This document shows positions 54,432-64,000 of a stretch of DNA of 64,000 nt, piece after piece. Each line of letters starts with the position of its first letter. Positions within the stretch are counted from its first letter, which is position 1. This DNA is from Spirochaetota bacterium (GTDB lineage Bacteria > Spirochaetota > UBA4802 > JAFGJZ01). Under the pieces are notes generated by a model, which saw nothing but the letters and a program-made list of their open reading frames with translations, did not search any database and was not told where the DNA came from. The DNA lies in the NCBI GenBank assembly GCA_027858855.1, contig JAQIBV010000031.1, forward strand, positions 34,131 to 98,130. Reading direction: 5' to 3'. The translations under genes were made by a program, and so were the position numbers.

Positions 54432-54629
54432 ATGTCAAAGCAACTATTAGGCGACATTCTTGTTGATAACTCGGAAATTACTCAAAAGCAGCTCGATGAA
54501 GCACTTTCTATTCAAAAGAAAGAGGGTGGCCTGATCGGAATTATTCTTGTAAACCTCGGATATCTTAACGAGCAATCACTTGTTAAATATCTGGCCATTC
54601 AGGCCGAACGGGTTGTTCAGTCTGATTAA
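54432..54629 (+). CDS. Stand-alone MshEN-like (GspE N-terminal) domain
   Basis: 65 residues; GGAGGGG precedes the ATG. Two copies of the MshEN motif are seen: LLGDILVDNSEITQKQLDEALSIQ-type at residues 5-28 and LIGIILVNLGYLNEQSLVKYLAIQ-type at 34-57, separated by KKEGG. In MshE and GspE-type ATPases these motifs bind cyclic di-GMP, but there the first residue is usually Arg; here it is Leu in both, so binding may be weak. No ATPase domain is attached. It precedes a gene of unknown function by a few bases and is co-transcribed with it. Confidence 0.7.
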   Translation: MSKQLLGDILVDNSEITQKQLDEALSIQKKEGGLIGIILVNLGYLNEQSLVKYLAIQAERVVQSD

Positions 54630-54638
54630 TCATTGCAG

Positions 54639-55328
54639 ATGAATGAGATTACCTATCATGGATCATACAACATTTTCAGGGATGAGAATAACTTTTTCAT
54701 CTCTGTTTTGTTGTCTGATATTCGTGAATATTACCATTCAGTTAAACGAAAACACTCCCCGCTTGATATAGCCGAACTATTAATAGAAAAACTCGATTTT
54801 TATCATGATCTCTACTACCACTTCTATACGACCTTTGTTTTAGAGGCTATTCTGGATTTTAAATTCGCCCTTACCAATTACATTAATTATGACGCGAACA
54901 ATCCCGTATTAGAAAATCTTAATCTGCTTCTGCAGCAGGTAGCAGCTCGCTATTCCAAGACCGGTTTCGGCCGTTCATCTGTTACCTATCCCTCATTTAA
55001 AAGAACCTATGTCACATTTGTTCGCGATGGCCTTCAACTTATCTCGTATTTCGATCTTGTGGTAAAGGGATGTAAAGTTACTGATGGCTCAATTAACTTC
55101 ATGAATCGCAGTTATCGTGTCTCTTACCCTACGCCTGAACGCAATAAACCGGCCTGTTATGTGATTCCCGACAGACACGGCTCCTACTGTTACCCGGCCG
55201 ATAGCGTAATGCAAAAAATACGTACTCACGGAAAAGATATTATTAAGTTTTATGGAAAGGTAACCGGGCGGAACAGGGCGGTTTTTCGTTACAAGGGCAA
55301 TCGTTACTACCCTCTTTCAGAGACCTGA
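54639..55328 (+). CDS. Soluble protein of unknown function (229 aa)
   Basis: ATG 54639 is preferred over TTG 54633. It has no signal peptide or membrane segment. The first half is helical (ELLIEKLDFYHDLYYHFYTTFVLEAILDFKF), and the second half is beta-rich with many aromatic and Arg residues (SYRVSYPTPERNKPACYVIPDRHGSYCYP). No family recognised. It lies nine bases after the MshEN-like gene and probably works with it. A strong terminator follows. Confidence 0.6.
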   Translation: MNEITYHGSYNIFRDENNFFISVLLSDIREYYHSVKRKHSPLDIAELLIEKLDFYHDLYYHFYTTFVLEAILDFKFALTNYINYDANNPVLENLNLLLQQVAARYSKTGFGRSSVTYPSFKRTYVTFVRDGLQLISYFDLVVKGCKVTDGSINFMNRSYRVSYPTPERNKPACYVIPDRHGSYCYPADSVMQKIRTHGKDIIKFYGKVTGRNRAVFRYKGNRYYPLSET

Positions 55329-55338
55329 AAAACTTTTA

Positions 55339-55389
55339 CCTTCAACCTCAACCTTGAAATATGACAAATTTCAAGGTTGAGGTTGAAGG
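55339..55389. terminator. 22-base perfect hairpin terminator
   Basis: Arms 55339-55360 and 55368-55389 around ATGACAA, core CAACCTCAACC/GGTTGAGGTTG. It lies between the converging 229-residue gene and the TsaC-like gene and can serve both. Confidence 0.8.
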
Positions 55390-55403
55390 CGGTTGAGGAT
55401 AAA

Positions 55404-55424
55404 AGGGAACTTCGAATAATTACC
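55404..55424. repeat. Solo left end of the MITE-like family
   Basis: GGGAACTTCGAATAATTACC (55405-55424) is the closest match to the consensus end. No partner right end lies nearby. It is probably a relic of an excised or decayed element. Confidence 0.6.
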
Positions 55425-55429
55425 AAATT

Positions 55430-56047
55430 TTATAAATAATATAACGATTTTATATCTTCATCATCAACTCGCCCCGGAGAATCGATCTGAATTTTCTTGT
55501 TACGGATGTCAATGAATGTCGGTGAGAGATGCTCTTTACAGTATTGGTTGATAATTAACATCTGGTCGGCAACACGTGAATAGTTACGCTTAAGATCGGT
55601 TACACTGTAATAGGGTTTGCTTTTACGATCGCTTTTGAAGCTGTACATTATTGGTTGTTCAACCTGGTTCAGAAGTGTTTTAAGATAACCAGTCTTGGGG
55701 ATATAGTAATAAAAATCTGTGTTGAACGACTCTTCGAACATACTGTGAAGTTTGACATATACATCATCCGGCCATAAACGATGTAAAAAATCGTACTCCT
55801 GTTTTTCAATCCGTGAACAGCGCTCAAGTTCAGCAAAATTTTTGATCATAACGAAGATATCGGTAAATCCCTGTTTTTGAAATTTCAGATAGTTATCTTC
55901 GGTTAAAAGAGCTGCGGTTGAATAAATCCCATCAACTGGTAAAATAATACATTTACCCTGAAGCAGGTACTGCTTAACATTCGAGAGAACAATAGTATCA
56001 ATATTCCCGTGTTTATCTGTCTTATCGACAACTAATCCTTTAGACAT
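55430..56047 (-). CDS. TsaC/Sua5/YrdC-like protein, divergent
   Basis: About 205 residues from ATG 56047, chosen because GGAAGG lies just upstream; GTG 56053 is the alternative. It follows the YrdC layout (KCIILPVDGIYSTAALLTEDNYLKFQ.., FTDIFVMIKNFAELERC, LHRLWPDDVYVKL), but the usual K-x-R and S-x-N motifs needed to bind substrates are not clear. TsaC makes threonylcarbamoyl-AMP for tRNA t6A. Here it is probably a divergent relative. It overlaps the upstream DUF501 gene and is the last gene of the eno operon. Confidence 0.6.
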   Translation of the reverse strand: MSKGLVVDKTDKHGNIDTIVLSNVKQYLLQGKCIILPVDGIYSTAALLTEDNYLKFQKQGFTDIFVMIKNFAELERCSRIEKQEYDFLHRLWPDDVYVKLHSMFEESFNTDFYYYIPKTGYLKTLLNQVEQPIMYSFKSDRKSKPYYSVTDLKRNYSRVADQMLIINQYCKEHLSPTFIDIRNKKIQIDSPGRVDDEDIKSLYYL

Positions 56048-56582
56048 ATACACCTTCCATCCTTACAGTTTATTTTTTTATTCAGAAGTTGTTCAATCAT
56101 ATAACCCACACAGTTTTTATCACAAATCATATAGTGGGCAAAGTGGAGATGTAGACATTTGATGAAACGGGTATCAGCAATACCACCAATACCGACATTA
56201 AAGTTATCGATTAATGAGTCGCTGTAACTTTCATTGCACTGATTTCCGTACAGATGTTTACGGTAATAATAGAAATGAGCATGTGCATCCTGCATACTCT
56301 CCATCGCTTGTCTGTCATTAAGAATAAAATCGTTAATAGAAGCAATCATGCCGTCGTTCTCAACCCCGTGAATAGTATCATTCAGATAAGGACATGTAAG
56401 CCAGATAGGATTAGCCAGGTTGCCATAGTGCAGAATTCCGTTTGGTCTGATCTTTTGGCATATAGCTACTGGAAACCCCCAGGAACAACGACGAATAATC
56501 CCGTAGGGATCAACACTCTTTCGATTAAGCTGCTTTCCTATTAGCCTGCAATCATCCTCAGTTGCAGCTTCACCCCAAATAT

Positions 56583-56586
<4 letters not shown>
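56032..56586 (-). CDS. DUF501 family protein
   Basis: 184 residues. The family signature is clear: IIRRCSWGFPVAI near residue 30, GILHYGNLANPIWLTCPYLND, DAHAHFYYYRKHLYGN and GGIADTRFIKCLHLHFAHYM. Function unknown. In actinobacteria DUF501 follows eno and ftsB, the same order as here, so its context is conserved over a large distance. It overlaps both neighbours by a few bases. Confidence 0.85.
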
Positions 56587-58434
<1,848 letters not shown>

Positions 58435-58636
58435 GATTATATTGTATATAGAGTACGCTGCAAATGATAAATCAAAGATAATTTTATTTTTTTTCTTTTT
58501 TTTACCACAAATTGTGAAGTGATAGCGTGATTTACTTCATAAATAGAGCTAAAAGTTATTAAATTGACCTGCTTTACTATACCGTTTGTTATACCGATAA
58601 TAATTATATGTTTCATTTCAAATATCGGAGAAAATT

Positions 58637-59227
58637 GTGCGTAAACATTCAAAAATTATTGAAGATCGCCTTGAAACAATCCGTTCGGGCTGTCCAAATC
58701 CACAAGCCCGAAGTAAGAGAAAGTTTTCACGATTAATTCTCCTTGCGGATATTTTGTTGATTCTGATGATATTTTTCTATTTTAATAACCGGGATGATGA
58801 GTCTACCCTTTCCAACAGCTCTGTTGTAATAAAAGGAGTAAATTATCGGGTCAGTTCGCTAGTCAATAGAGGAGAACTGATAATTACCACTTCTCTCTCT
58901 TCCGATAATCCACAAGAGATTCCATTTGATAAAGCTATTGCAGAAATTTTTGTATCATTCAGGGGGGTAACCATTCTTAAGCTGTACAGTGGTAGTAATG
59001 AGTCTGTGGTTTCTATGAAGAAAGGGGCTACACTTAACTATTTCGTGTCCGTGACGACCGACCAGTTGAAACGTGCATTAACAAAGAATGGTATTAAGAT
59101 TGAGTCTCAAAAGCGCTCTTTTTTACCCGGTTCATCGTCATCTGTTTTTCAGATACGGGCCGTTTTTTTGAATGCCGAGAGTGTTGAACTGGAACTAATA
59201 ACCGAGGTGGATATTGATAATGAGTAG
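58637..59227 (+). CDS. Single-pass membrane protein of unknown function
   Basis: 196 residues; GTG start at 58637 after CGGAGAA. A basic cytosolic start (residues 1-30) is followed by one membrane segment (32-48, [17 protein letters not shown]) and a beta-rich extracytoplasmic domain with no Cys ([27 protein letters not shown]). No family recognised. Its end overlaps the dCMP deaminase start by eight bases. Confidence 0.6.
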   Translation: MRKHSKIIEDRLETIRSGCPNPQARSKRKFSRLILLADILLILMIFFYFNNRDDESTLSNSSVVIKGVNYRVSSLVNRGELIITTSLSSDNPQEIPFDKAIAEIFVSFRGVTILKLYSGSNESVVSMKKGATLNYFVSVTTDQLKRALTKNGIKIESQKRSFLPGSSSSVFQIRAVFLNAESVELELITEVDIDNE

Positions 59228-59660
59228 ACCAGATTGGAATACCTATTTTATGCAGATAGCTGAGCTTGTTGCCACACGTTCGACCTGTATAAGGCGCTCA
59301 GTTGGTGCTGTAATTGTTAAGGATAAGCGCATTTTAACAACCGGATATAATGGTGCTCCGCGTGGCATTGACCATTGTACAGCTGAAACCTGTTTACGCA
59401 CGATCAATAATATTCCGTCGGGAACAATGCACGAGTTGTGTCGCGGCGTTCATGCCGAGCAGAATGCAATTATTCAGGCTGCCTACCATGGAATTAAGAT
59501 CGAAGGAGCGTCGATTTATATAACAACTCAGCCCTGCTCCATATGTACTAAAATGCTGATTAACAGTGGAATAGAAACATTCTATTACAAAAACCCGTAC
59601 AATGACGAACTGGCTCTTACAATGATGAAGGAAGCGGGAATAAAACAGGTTACTTTATGA
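59220..59660 (+). CDS. dCMP deaminase
   Basis: 146 residues from ATG 59220. It deaminates dCMP to dUMP, the substrate of ThyX. Zinc-binding motifs: [11 protein letters not shown] (His and catalytic Glu) and PCSICTKML (two Cys). [23 protein letters not shown] is typical. It overlaps the upstream gene by eight bases and the next by four, so these genes form one operon. Confidence 0.94.
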   Translation: MSRPDWNTYFMQIAELVATRSTCIRRSVGAVIVKDKRILTTGYNGAPRGIDHCTAETCLRTINNIPSGTMHELCRGVHAEQNAIIQAAYHGIKIEGASIYITTQPCSICTKMLINSGIETFYYKNPYNDELALTMMKEAGIKQVTL

Positions 59661-60481
59661 AAAGACATATTCATATCATTATATTTTGTTTTGTTTTTGG
59701 CAATACTTACCTCTTTGCCCAGCTTGAAGACATTGCAGAAACAGCTACTGATTCCGGATCTGTCGATGAAACTGCTACTGATGAAAAAACTGAATCTACA
59801 GGGAGTGAAACAACAGCATCACGTCTTGCAGATGAATTAAAAAGTTTTGATAGTAAGAATTTTAAAAAGGGAATGAGCTATTTTTTTCAGAAAAAATTCG
59901 AAATGGCTGAATACCTACTTCAGGAAGAGTTGAAAGAAAACCCTGAAAACTATTTCGCCTATTCCTATTTGGGTGATATTTTTCTGTTAAAAAAAAGATA
60001 TGATGAAGCAATCACATTATACAAACGTGCTCTTGATTTGCGACCCGACTTTGCAGAAAATCATTTCAGGTTGGGACAGGCCTACTACTATAAGCGTATC
60101 GGAAATCTTGCAATCAGTCATTTTACCGAGGCCTATCATCTGAACCCTCAAATAAAATATTCTCATTACCATATCGGTCTTACCAATCTTATGATTCTGC
60201 GTGATAAGGGAAAAACAATCTCTTCCTGGCTATTTTATCTATCTATTGCCCCTGAAGACCCACAGTACGAAAAAATACGCCGGGCCATTGAACTGCTGAA
60301 AGATCCCTCTTTTGTTATCCCACCGGTTGGCAGTGATATCTCTCTTGAAGAGGCTTTACATCTGGGTGGTTCAGTTCTGAGTAAGACAGAGCGAAGTGAT
60401 ACCAGCGACAAGGGTGCCGGTCACGAAGCAAAAAAGACGGTCGATCATACTGCAGATATTGAACGGGATGATGATCTTTAA
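59657..60481 (+). CDS. Exported TPR protein
   Basis: 274 residues with a signal peptide (cleavage probably after LFAQ), an acidic linker (residues 22-65, many Thr, Glu, Ser) and three to four TPR units ([64 protein letters not shown]..). The tail (220-274) is polar. It overlaps the dCMP deaminase gene by four bases. Probably a periplasmic scaffold. Confidence 0.8.
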   Translation: MKRHIHIIIFCFVFGNTYLFAQLEDIAETATDSGSVDETATDEKTESTGSETTASRLADELKSFDSKNFKKGMSYFFQKKFEMAEYLLQEELKENPENYFAYSYLGDIFLLKKRYDEAITLYKRALDLRPDFAENHFRLGQAYYYKRIGNLAISHFTEAYHLNPQIKYSHYHIGLTNLMILRDKGKTISSWLFYLSIAPEDPQYEKIRRAIELLKDPSFVIPPVGSDISLEEALHLGGSVLSKTERSDTSDKGAGHEAKKTVDHTADIERDDDL

Positions 60482-60539
60482 AAAAAAGAACGGAACTGAA
60501 TCTGTTCGTACATTAGAAATCCTTACAAAGGAGTCATAA

Positions 60540-63044
60540 ATGGCATATTATAATAGTGATTTAAAACGGAATGCAATGATCGGGGCGGGAGTCATACTTG
60601 CTGCTGGCTTATTAACAATGATTACCTTTTCGGTTTTTAACAAAGATGAACTTGAAGACATTCAAAATCTGCAGAAAGAACGTATTGAACTCTTTGAAAA
60701 GCTACTAAAAACTGATCCGAATGACGTTGATACTATGCTTAAACTTGCACGACTTTATAAAAATCTTGATCAGTATAAAAAGGCTATTGAGTATTATGAG
60801 CGTGTACTCGAGATAGAAAATGATAATTATGAGGCTCTGCACGAACTTGGATACCTCTATTCACGAATTGGTGACTATGAAAAGGCCATTGAGTATCTGA
60901 AGCTTGCTCAAAAATACAGCCCTGATAAACCAAAAGCTTATAACAAGTTAGGTAATGTATATGACGACAAGGAAGAGGAGACTCTTGCTCGTGATGAGTA
61001 TACAAAAGCAAAGACTGTTGCACCAGAAGATCAGGAGGCATATCTTAATCTTGCTAAGCAGAAGTTAAAGAAAGGTGATTTTAAGGGAGCGATTAAAGAG
61101 GTCGAGTCGGGTATGAGCAAGTCTCCAGATTCTCCCGAGGGCTTCTTTAACCTGGGCGAAGTTCTTGCCAAATCTGGTGATTATGACAAGGCCATTGAGG
61201 CCTATGAAAAGGCTATTGCGATGGCACCGAAAAATGCTAAGTATTACCGTGCCTTAGGAGAGGCTTATTATAAGAAAGGTAATCGTGCCGGTGCAATTGC
61301 TGCTTTCAAAAAAGCACTTGAACTTGATCCGACAGATTTCAAAACAGCGGAACGCGTTGGAGATATAAATTATGAAGGAAAAGACTACAAAGATGCCGTA
61401 GAAGATTATGCCCATGCTCTACGCTATAATTACGATAGCCCGATTTTACGAAAAAAATATGAAGACGCTAAATCCAAACTTGCAGCGACAGGAAGTGGTT
61501 CTGTTGCAGGTGGCGCAACAGGTGAAGGCTCTTCGGGGGGCGCTGGTGGCAGTGGGTCGACAGACGGTACAACCGCTTCTGCAGGCGCTGGTGAAGGATC
61601 TTCAGGTTCTGCTGACGGCTCTTCCGGAGCCGGTTCAACTGGTGCCGGGTCAGACGCTGCTGATTTAGCAGATGGTTCTGGACGCACAGGTGACTTGGAT
61701 TCAGCCGATGATATGAGTGGAGAAGCAGCTGCATCAGCCAGTGCAGGTACGGCTGGGGCAGCCTCTGATAGTGTTAAGTGGCGTGAAACGGGTGACAAGC
61801 ACCGTATGCGTAAAGAATTTGACGATGCGGTCAAGGCCTACCGAAAGGCGGTTGAATATGATGATCTTGATGACCATTCACATTACTGGCTGGGACGAAT
61901 ATATTACCATAATAAGATGGATGAAGAGGCTAAAAAATCTTTTCAAAAGTCTATACTTGCAAATCCAAAAAAAGCTGATGCTCACTACAGGCTTGGCCAG
62001 ATTTACTACTTCGAGAAAAAATATAGTGCCGCAATCAAATCGTTTAATCAGGCTATTGCGAAGCAGCCCAACTTTCCCAAAGCCCTTGCCTCCCGTGGAA
62101 CTGCCTATCTGCGTGTTGGCGATAAGGCAGCTGCAATAAAAAACTTTAAGGCTGCTTTGGCACAGGATCCTAATGCACCGGGTGTGAATTTTAATCTGGG
62201 TGATATATATCTTGATACTAAAAATTACAAGGAAGCACTCAACTACTTTACTCGTGATGCAAAATTAAACCCATCAAGTGCCCAGGTCCAATTTAAACTG
62301 GGTGAAACCTACCACGAGATGGGTAACAGGTCGACCGCTATCGGATTTTATGAAAAGGCTTTAACGCTGGATCCAAATTACTTTCAGGCTCTGTTTAACA
62401 TGGGTCTTTTGTACAGTTCACAAAAAGAGTATTCTACCGCCCTCACCCAGCTTAAAAAAGCGCAGGCAATTAAACCGGGCGACCATGAAACACTTTATGA
62501 AATTGGTAAGGCTTATGAAGGTCTGAATGATGAGCCCTCAGCGATCAATTATTATACTAAAGCCATAACACGTAACCCGAACTACGCTAAAGCGTACATA
62601 AATTTAGGGACTCTTTACAAGAAAAAAGGCTTATATGATAAAGCAATAGACCTGTATCGTAGTGCGGTTATCAATAATCCCCGATCATTTGACGCTCACA
62701 TGAATCTTGCTGATACCTATCACGGAGCCAAGATGTACAGCAATGCAATCGATTCATATAATAGTGCAGCAGAATTAAAACCAACATCAGCGATTATCTA
62801 TTTTCGAAAAGGGATGGTTTATCGAGATAGCGGAGAGTATGATCAGGCAATCGATTCTTTTAATCGTGCAACACGATTAGATACAAAAAACTACAGTTCA
62901 CACTATGAATTAGGAATGATCTACTACCGAAATATAAAAAACAAGGTGAAAGCAGTTGATCATTTTAAAAAGGTTCTTGCAATAAAACCGGATCACCCGC
63001 GATCGTCAAATATCAATGAACTTATTGATCTCTTATCAAAATAA
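60540..63044 (+). CDS. Large membrane-anchored TPR protein with Gly/Ser linker
   Basis: 834 residues; AAAGGAG precedes the ATG. One N-terminal membrane segment (14-30), TPR block 1 (about 40-310), a linker of about 95 residues rich in Gly, Ala, Ser and Asp (313-408), then TPR block 2 (410-830). Each block has eight to twelve units with the usual W/L-G/A-Y-A-P pattern, e.g. AIEYYERVLEIENDNYEALHELGYLY. The linker DNA is GC-richer than the rest. Probably a scaffold on the outer face of the inner membrane; partners unknown. A lipoprotein gene follows at 11 bases. Confidence 0.85.
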   Translation: MAYYNSDLKRNAMIGAGVILAAGLLTMITFSVFNKDELEDIQNLQKERIELFEKLLKTDPNDVDTMLKLARLYKNLDQYKKAIEYYERVLEIENDNYEALHELGYLYSRIGDYEKAIEYLKLAQKYSPDKPKAYNKLGNVYDDKEEETLARDEYTKAKTVAPEDQEAYLNLAKQKLKKGDFKGAIKEVESGMSKSPDSPEGFFNLGEVLAKSGDYDKAIEAYEKAIAMAPKNAKYYRALGEAYYKKGNRAGAIAAFKKALELDPTDFKTAERVGDINYEGKDYKDAVEDYAHALRYNYDSPILRKKYEDAKSKLAATGSGSVAGGATGEGSSGGAGGSGSTDGTTASAGAGEGSSGSADGSSGAGSTGAGSDAADLADGSGRTGDLDSADDMSGEAAASASAGTAGAASDSVKWRETGDKHRMRKEFDDAVKAYRKAVEYDDLDDHSHYWLGRIYYHNKMDEEAKKSFQKSILANPKKADAHYRLGQIYYFEKKYSAAIKSFNQAIAKQPNFPKALASRGTAYLRVGDKAAAIKNFKAALAQDPNAPGVNFNLGDIYLDTKNYKEALNYFTRDAKLNPSSAQVQFKLGETYHEMGNRSTAIGFYEKALTLDPNYFQALFNMGLLYSSQKEYSTALTQLKKAQAIKPGDHETLYEIGKAYEGLNDEPSAINYYTKAITRNPNYAKAYINLGTLYKKKGLYDKAIDLYRSAVINNPRSFDAHMNLADTYHGAKMYSNAIDSYNSAAELKPTSAIIYFRKGMVYRDSGEYDQAIDSFNRATRLDTKNYSSHYELGMIYYRNIKNKVKAVDHFKKVLAIKPDHPRSSNINELIDLLSK

Positions 63045-63054
63045 GGAGTATTCC

Positions 63055-63504
63055 ATGCGTATTTTAAGTTTAAGCCTGCTATTCATAATCACTTTGTCTT
63101 TTGTATCATGTAAAGGTATACCAGAGGTAAAAAATGGTGGTACTCAAACTGAGACTATCGATAGTATAATGTCGCAGGATGACCGGGAATTATTAAAAAA
63201 ATACCGCCAGGAAGGTTTTGTAGACCTGAACAGTTATGCTGTGATTATTGTGCGTCCTGTTGAAAGTGATGAACCTAGCGAATCGATCATGGATCAGGCC
63301 GAAAAAAGAATATATGTTTCGTTTCAGAAGTATCTTCGACAAAAAGGGGTTCGGGTTGATTCTAATACAAATACCAAACTTATAAATCTGATTGATGAAT
63401 ATGGGTCTATAAAACGTGTCCATGATAGTAAAGAGTCCAGAGTTGTATATATATTTGTAGTAGAGATGGATGGTTTGAAGCGGTATATTGATGTGATTAA
63501 ATAG
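63055..63504 (+). CDS. Lipoprotein of unknown function (149 aa)
   Basis: ATG 63055 follows AAGGAG and is preferred over the in-frame 63016. The signal peptide ends in FVSC (Cys near 19). The mature part begins KGIPEVKNGG and includes a beta-rich domain (DLNSYAVIIVRPVESDEP.., RIYVSFQKYLRQKGVRVDS). No family recognised. It is the last gene of the TPR operon. Confidence 0.7.
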   Translation: MRILSLSLLFIITLSFVSCKGIPEVKNGGTQTETIDSIMSQDDRELLKKYRQEGFVDLNSYAVIIVRPVESDEPSESIMDQAEKRIYVSFQKYLRQKGVRVDSNTNTKLINLIDEYGSIKRVHDSKESRVVYIFVVEMDGLKRYIDVIK

Positions 63505-63641
63505 TTTATTGTATTTAAAAAAATATTGAAAAAATACAATATACAGCATAATAAAGCTTTGTTAAATAGTAGTCGTTGGTAATCATTGATAATAGTTATT
63601 GGGTACCTCTAATAATTAACTTTTCAACAAGGTTGCATGTG

Positions 63642-63713
63642 CGAGCAGCAGGATTCATCTTGCGACCAGCACAGGCCGCATATGCGAGCAGCAAGAGTCA
63701 TCTTGCGACCAGC
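63642..63713 (+). repeat. Two tandem GCGAGCAGCA...TTGCGACCAGCA units
   Basis: GCGAGCAGCAGGATTCATCT and GCGAGCAGCAAGAGTCATCT, each followed by TGCGACCAGCA, spaced 40 bases apart. A third, more divergent copy lies at 2649-2683. Confidence 0.55.
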
Positions 63714-63783
63714 AAAGGAACTTGCCCTTGTAGGTTGTTCTTATCAGAACAATCCCACGGGTAACACGAAAAATTCTTATAAG

Positions 63784-63920
63784 CTAAAATTTTGCGCTGT
63801 CCTTAAAGCGAAAATATTTCTGCGCTTTTTCGAGCGTCTTCTAACTTTGCGAGAAAAATTGTCAATAAGCAGAAATATTTGCGCTATCCTTAAAGCGAAA
63901 GATTTCTGCGTTTTTTCGAG
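63784..63920 (-). repeat. Two tandem hairpin repeats, same family as 27270-27391, opposite strand
   Basis: Unit B: GCAGAAATATTTGCGCT (63869-63885), ATCCTTAA, AGCGAAAGATTTCTGC (63894-63909), nearly perfect with one bulge. Unit A: AAAATTTTGCGCT and AGCGAAAATATTT around GTCCTTAA, less perfect. On the minus strand the core reads CGCTTTAAGGAYAGCG, as at 27 kb, while the arms differ from those at 27 kb. Confidence 0.65.
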
Positions 63921-64000
63921 CCCTGCGAGAAAAATTATCCTTAATAGGCACTTAAACGATGTTAACTTCTGGAACATGGTAATTTTTCGAAGTTCCCTAT

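Larger units (their letters stand above)
63601..64000. mobile_element. MITE-like element, composite copy (continues to window end)
   Basis: Left end GGGTACCTCTAATAATTAAC (63601-63620), right end GGTAATTTTTCGAAGTTCCC (63979-63998). Between them are a block of about 60 bases shared with 35444-35512 (CTTGCCCTTGTAGGTTGTTC..), two tandem copies of the CGAGCAGCAA..GCGACCAGCA unit (63642-63713) and two hairpin units (63784-63920). It therefore looks like a nest of several repeat families. Confidence 0.75.

Noticed and set aside
63193..63549. 118-codon minus-strand frame opposite the last lipoprotein gene
   Set aside because: Antisense shadow rich in Ile, Phe and Tyr without a ribosome site.

Overview
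The window reads as a chromosomal segment of a low-GC, Gram-negative-type bacterium, most likely a spirochaete (Spirochaetota). That assignment is inferred from several weak signs: loose lipoboxes such as FLSC, FASC and FVSC, many small signal-transduction proteins, a fused radical-SAM/DUF2344 protein, an Rnf operon, and a coiled-coil protein of a type I associate with spirochaetes. No rRNA operon, CRISPR array, prophage or complete insertion sequence was seen. There is one tRNA (Gly, TCC).

Layout. 0-4.5 kb: the tail of a TPR gene, a class III nucleotidyl-cyclase gene directly followed by a divergent partner, then an AT-rich, repeat-bordered patch with a 32-residue peptide and a small caspase/CHAT-like protein. 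4.5-12.3 kb: malQ, a SpoIIE-type phosphatase, a DgkA-PAP2 fusion, a YgjP-type metallopeptidase and unknowns. 12.4-19.5 kb: tRNA-Gly, then a long plus-strand operon of a Cys-rich small protein, rnfCDGEA (no rnfB), thyX, an MntR/DtxR-type regulator and a degenerate transglycosylase-like protein. 19.5-24.8 kb: minus-strand genes for a PanP-like decarboxylase, rsmE, a LolA-like protein, a Yip1-like protein and SppA. 25-31.3 kb: folC and an unknown, convergent with rpoD and dnaG. 31.5-42 kb: a DUF4015 lipoprotein, a VWA lipoprotein, a metallo-beta-lactamase lipid hydrolase-like protein, cheD, a lipase, the radical-SAM fusion, rsmA and small peptides. 42-50 kb: a signalling block with a REC/HD-GYP protein, an MBL protein carrying two cNMP-binding domains, another MBL protein, dgt and a REC-REC-GGDEF protein. 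50-58.4 kb: an SbmA/YddA-like ABC exporter, glpK, a stand-alone MshEN-like domain, then a minus-strand eno, ftsB-like, DUF501, TsaC-like operon. 58.6-64 kb: a membrane protein, dCMP deaminase, two TPR proteins and a lipoprotein.

How it fits together. Two second-messenger circuits are visible. For cAMP there is a cyclase at 0.65 kb and a receptor with an intact phosphate-binding cassette at 44 kb. For c-di-GMP there is a GGDEF protein at 49 kb, an HD-GYP protein at 42 kb and a possible MshEN reader at 54 kb. Metabolism points to a fermentative or anaerobic lifestyle with ion-pumping Rnf, glycerol use and maltodextrin use.

Non-coding structure is unusually rich. A MITE-like family has inverted ends near AGGGAACTTCGAATAATTA. 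A tandem hairpin family has a constant core (CGCTTTAARGAYAGCG) and arms that differ between loci but stay complementary. There are several long perfect palindromes, and a terminator-like hairpin in the leader of the VWA lipoprotein gene. The best candidates for something undescribed are the peptide plus CHAT-like patch (2.6-4.2 kb) and the hairpin repeat family (27.3 and 63.8 kb).
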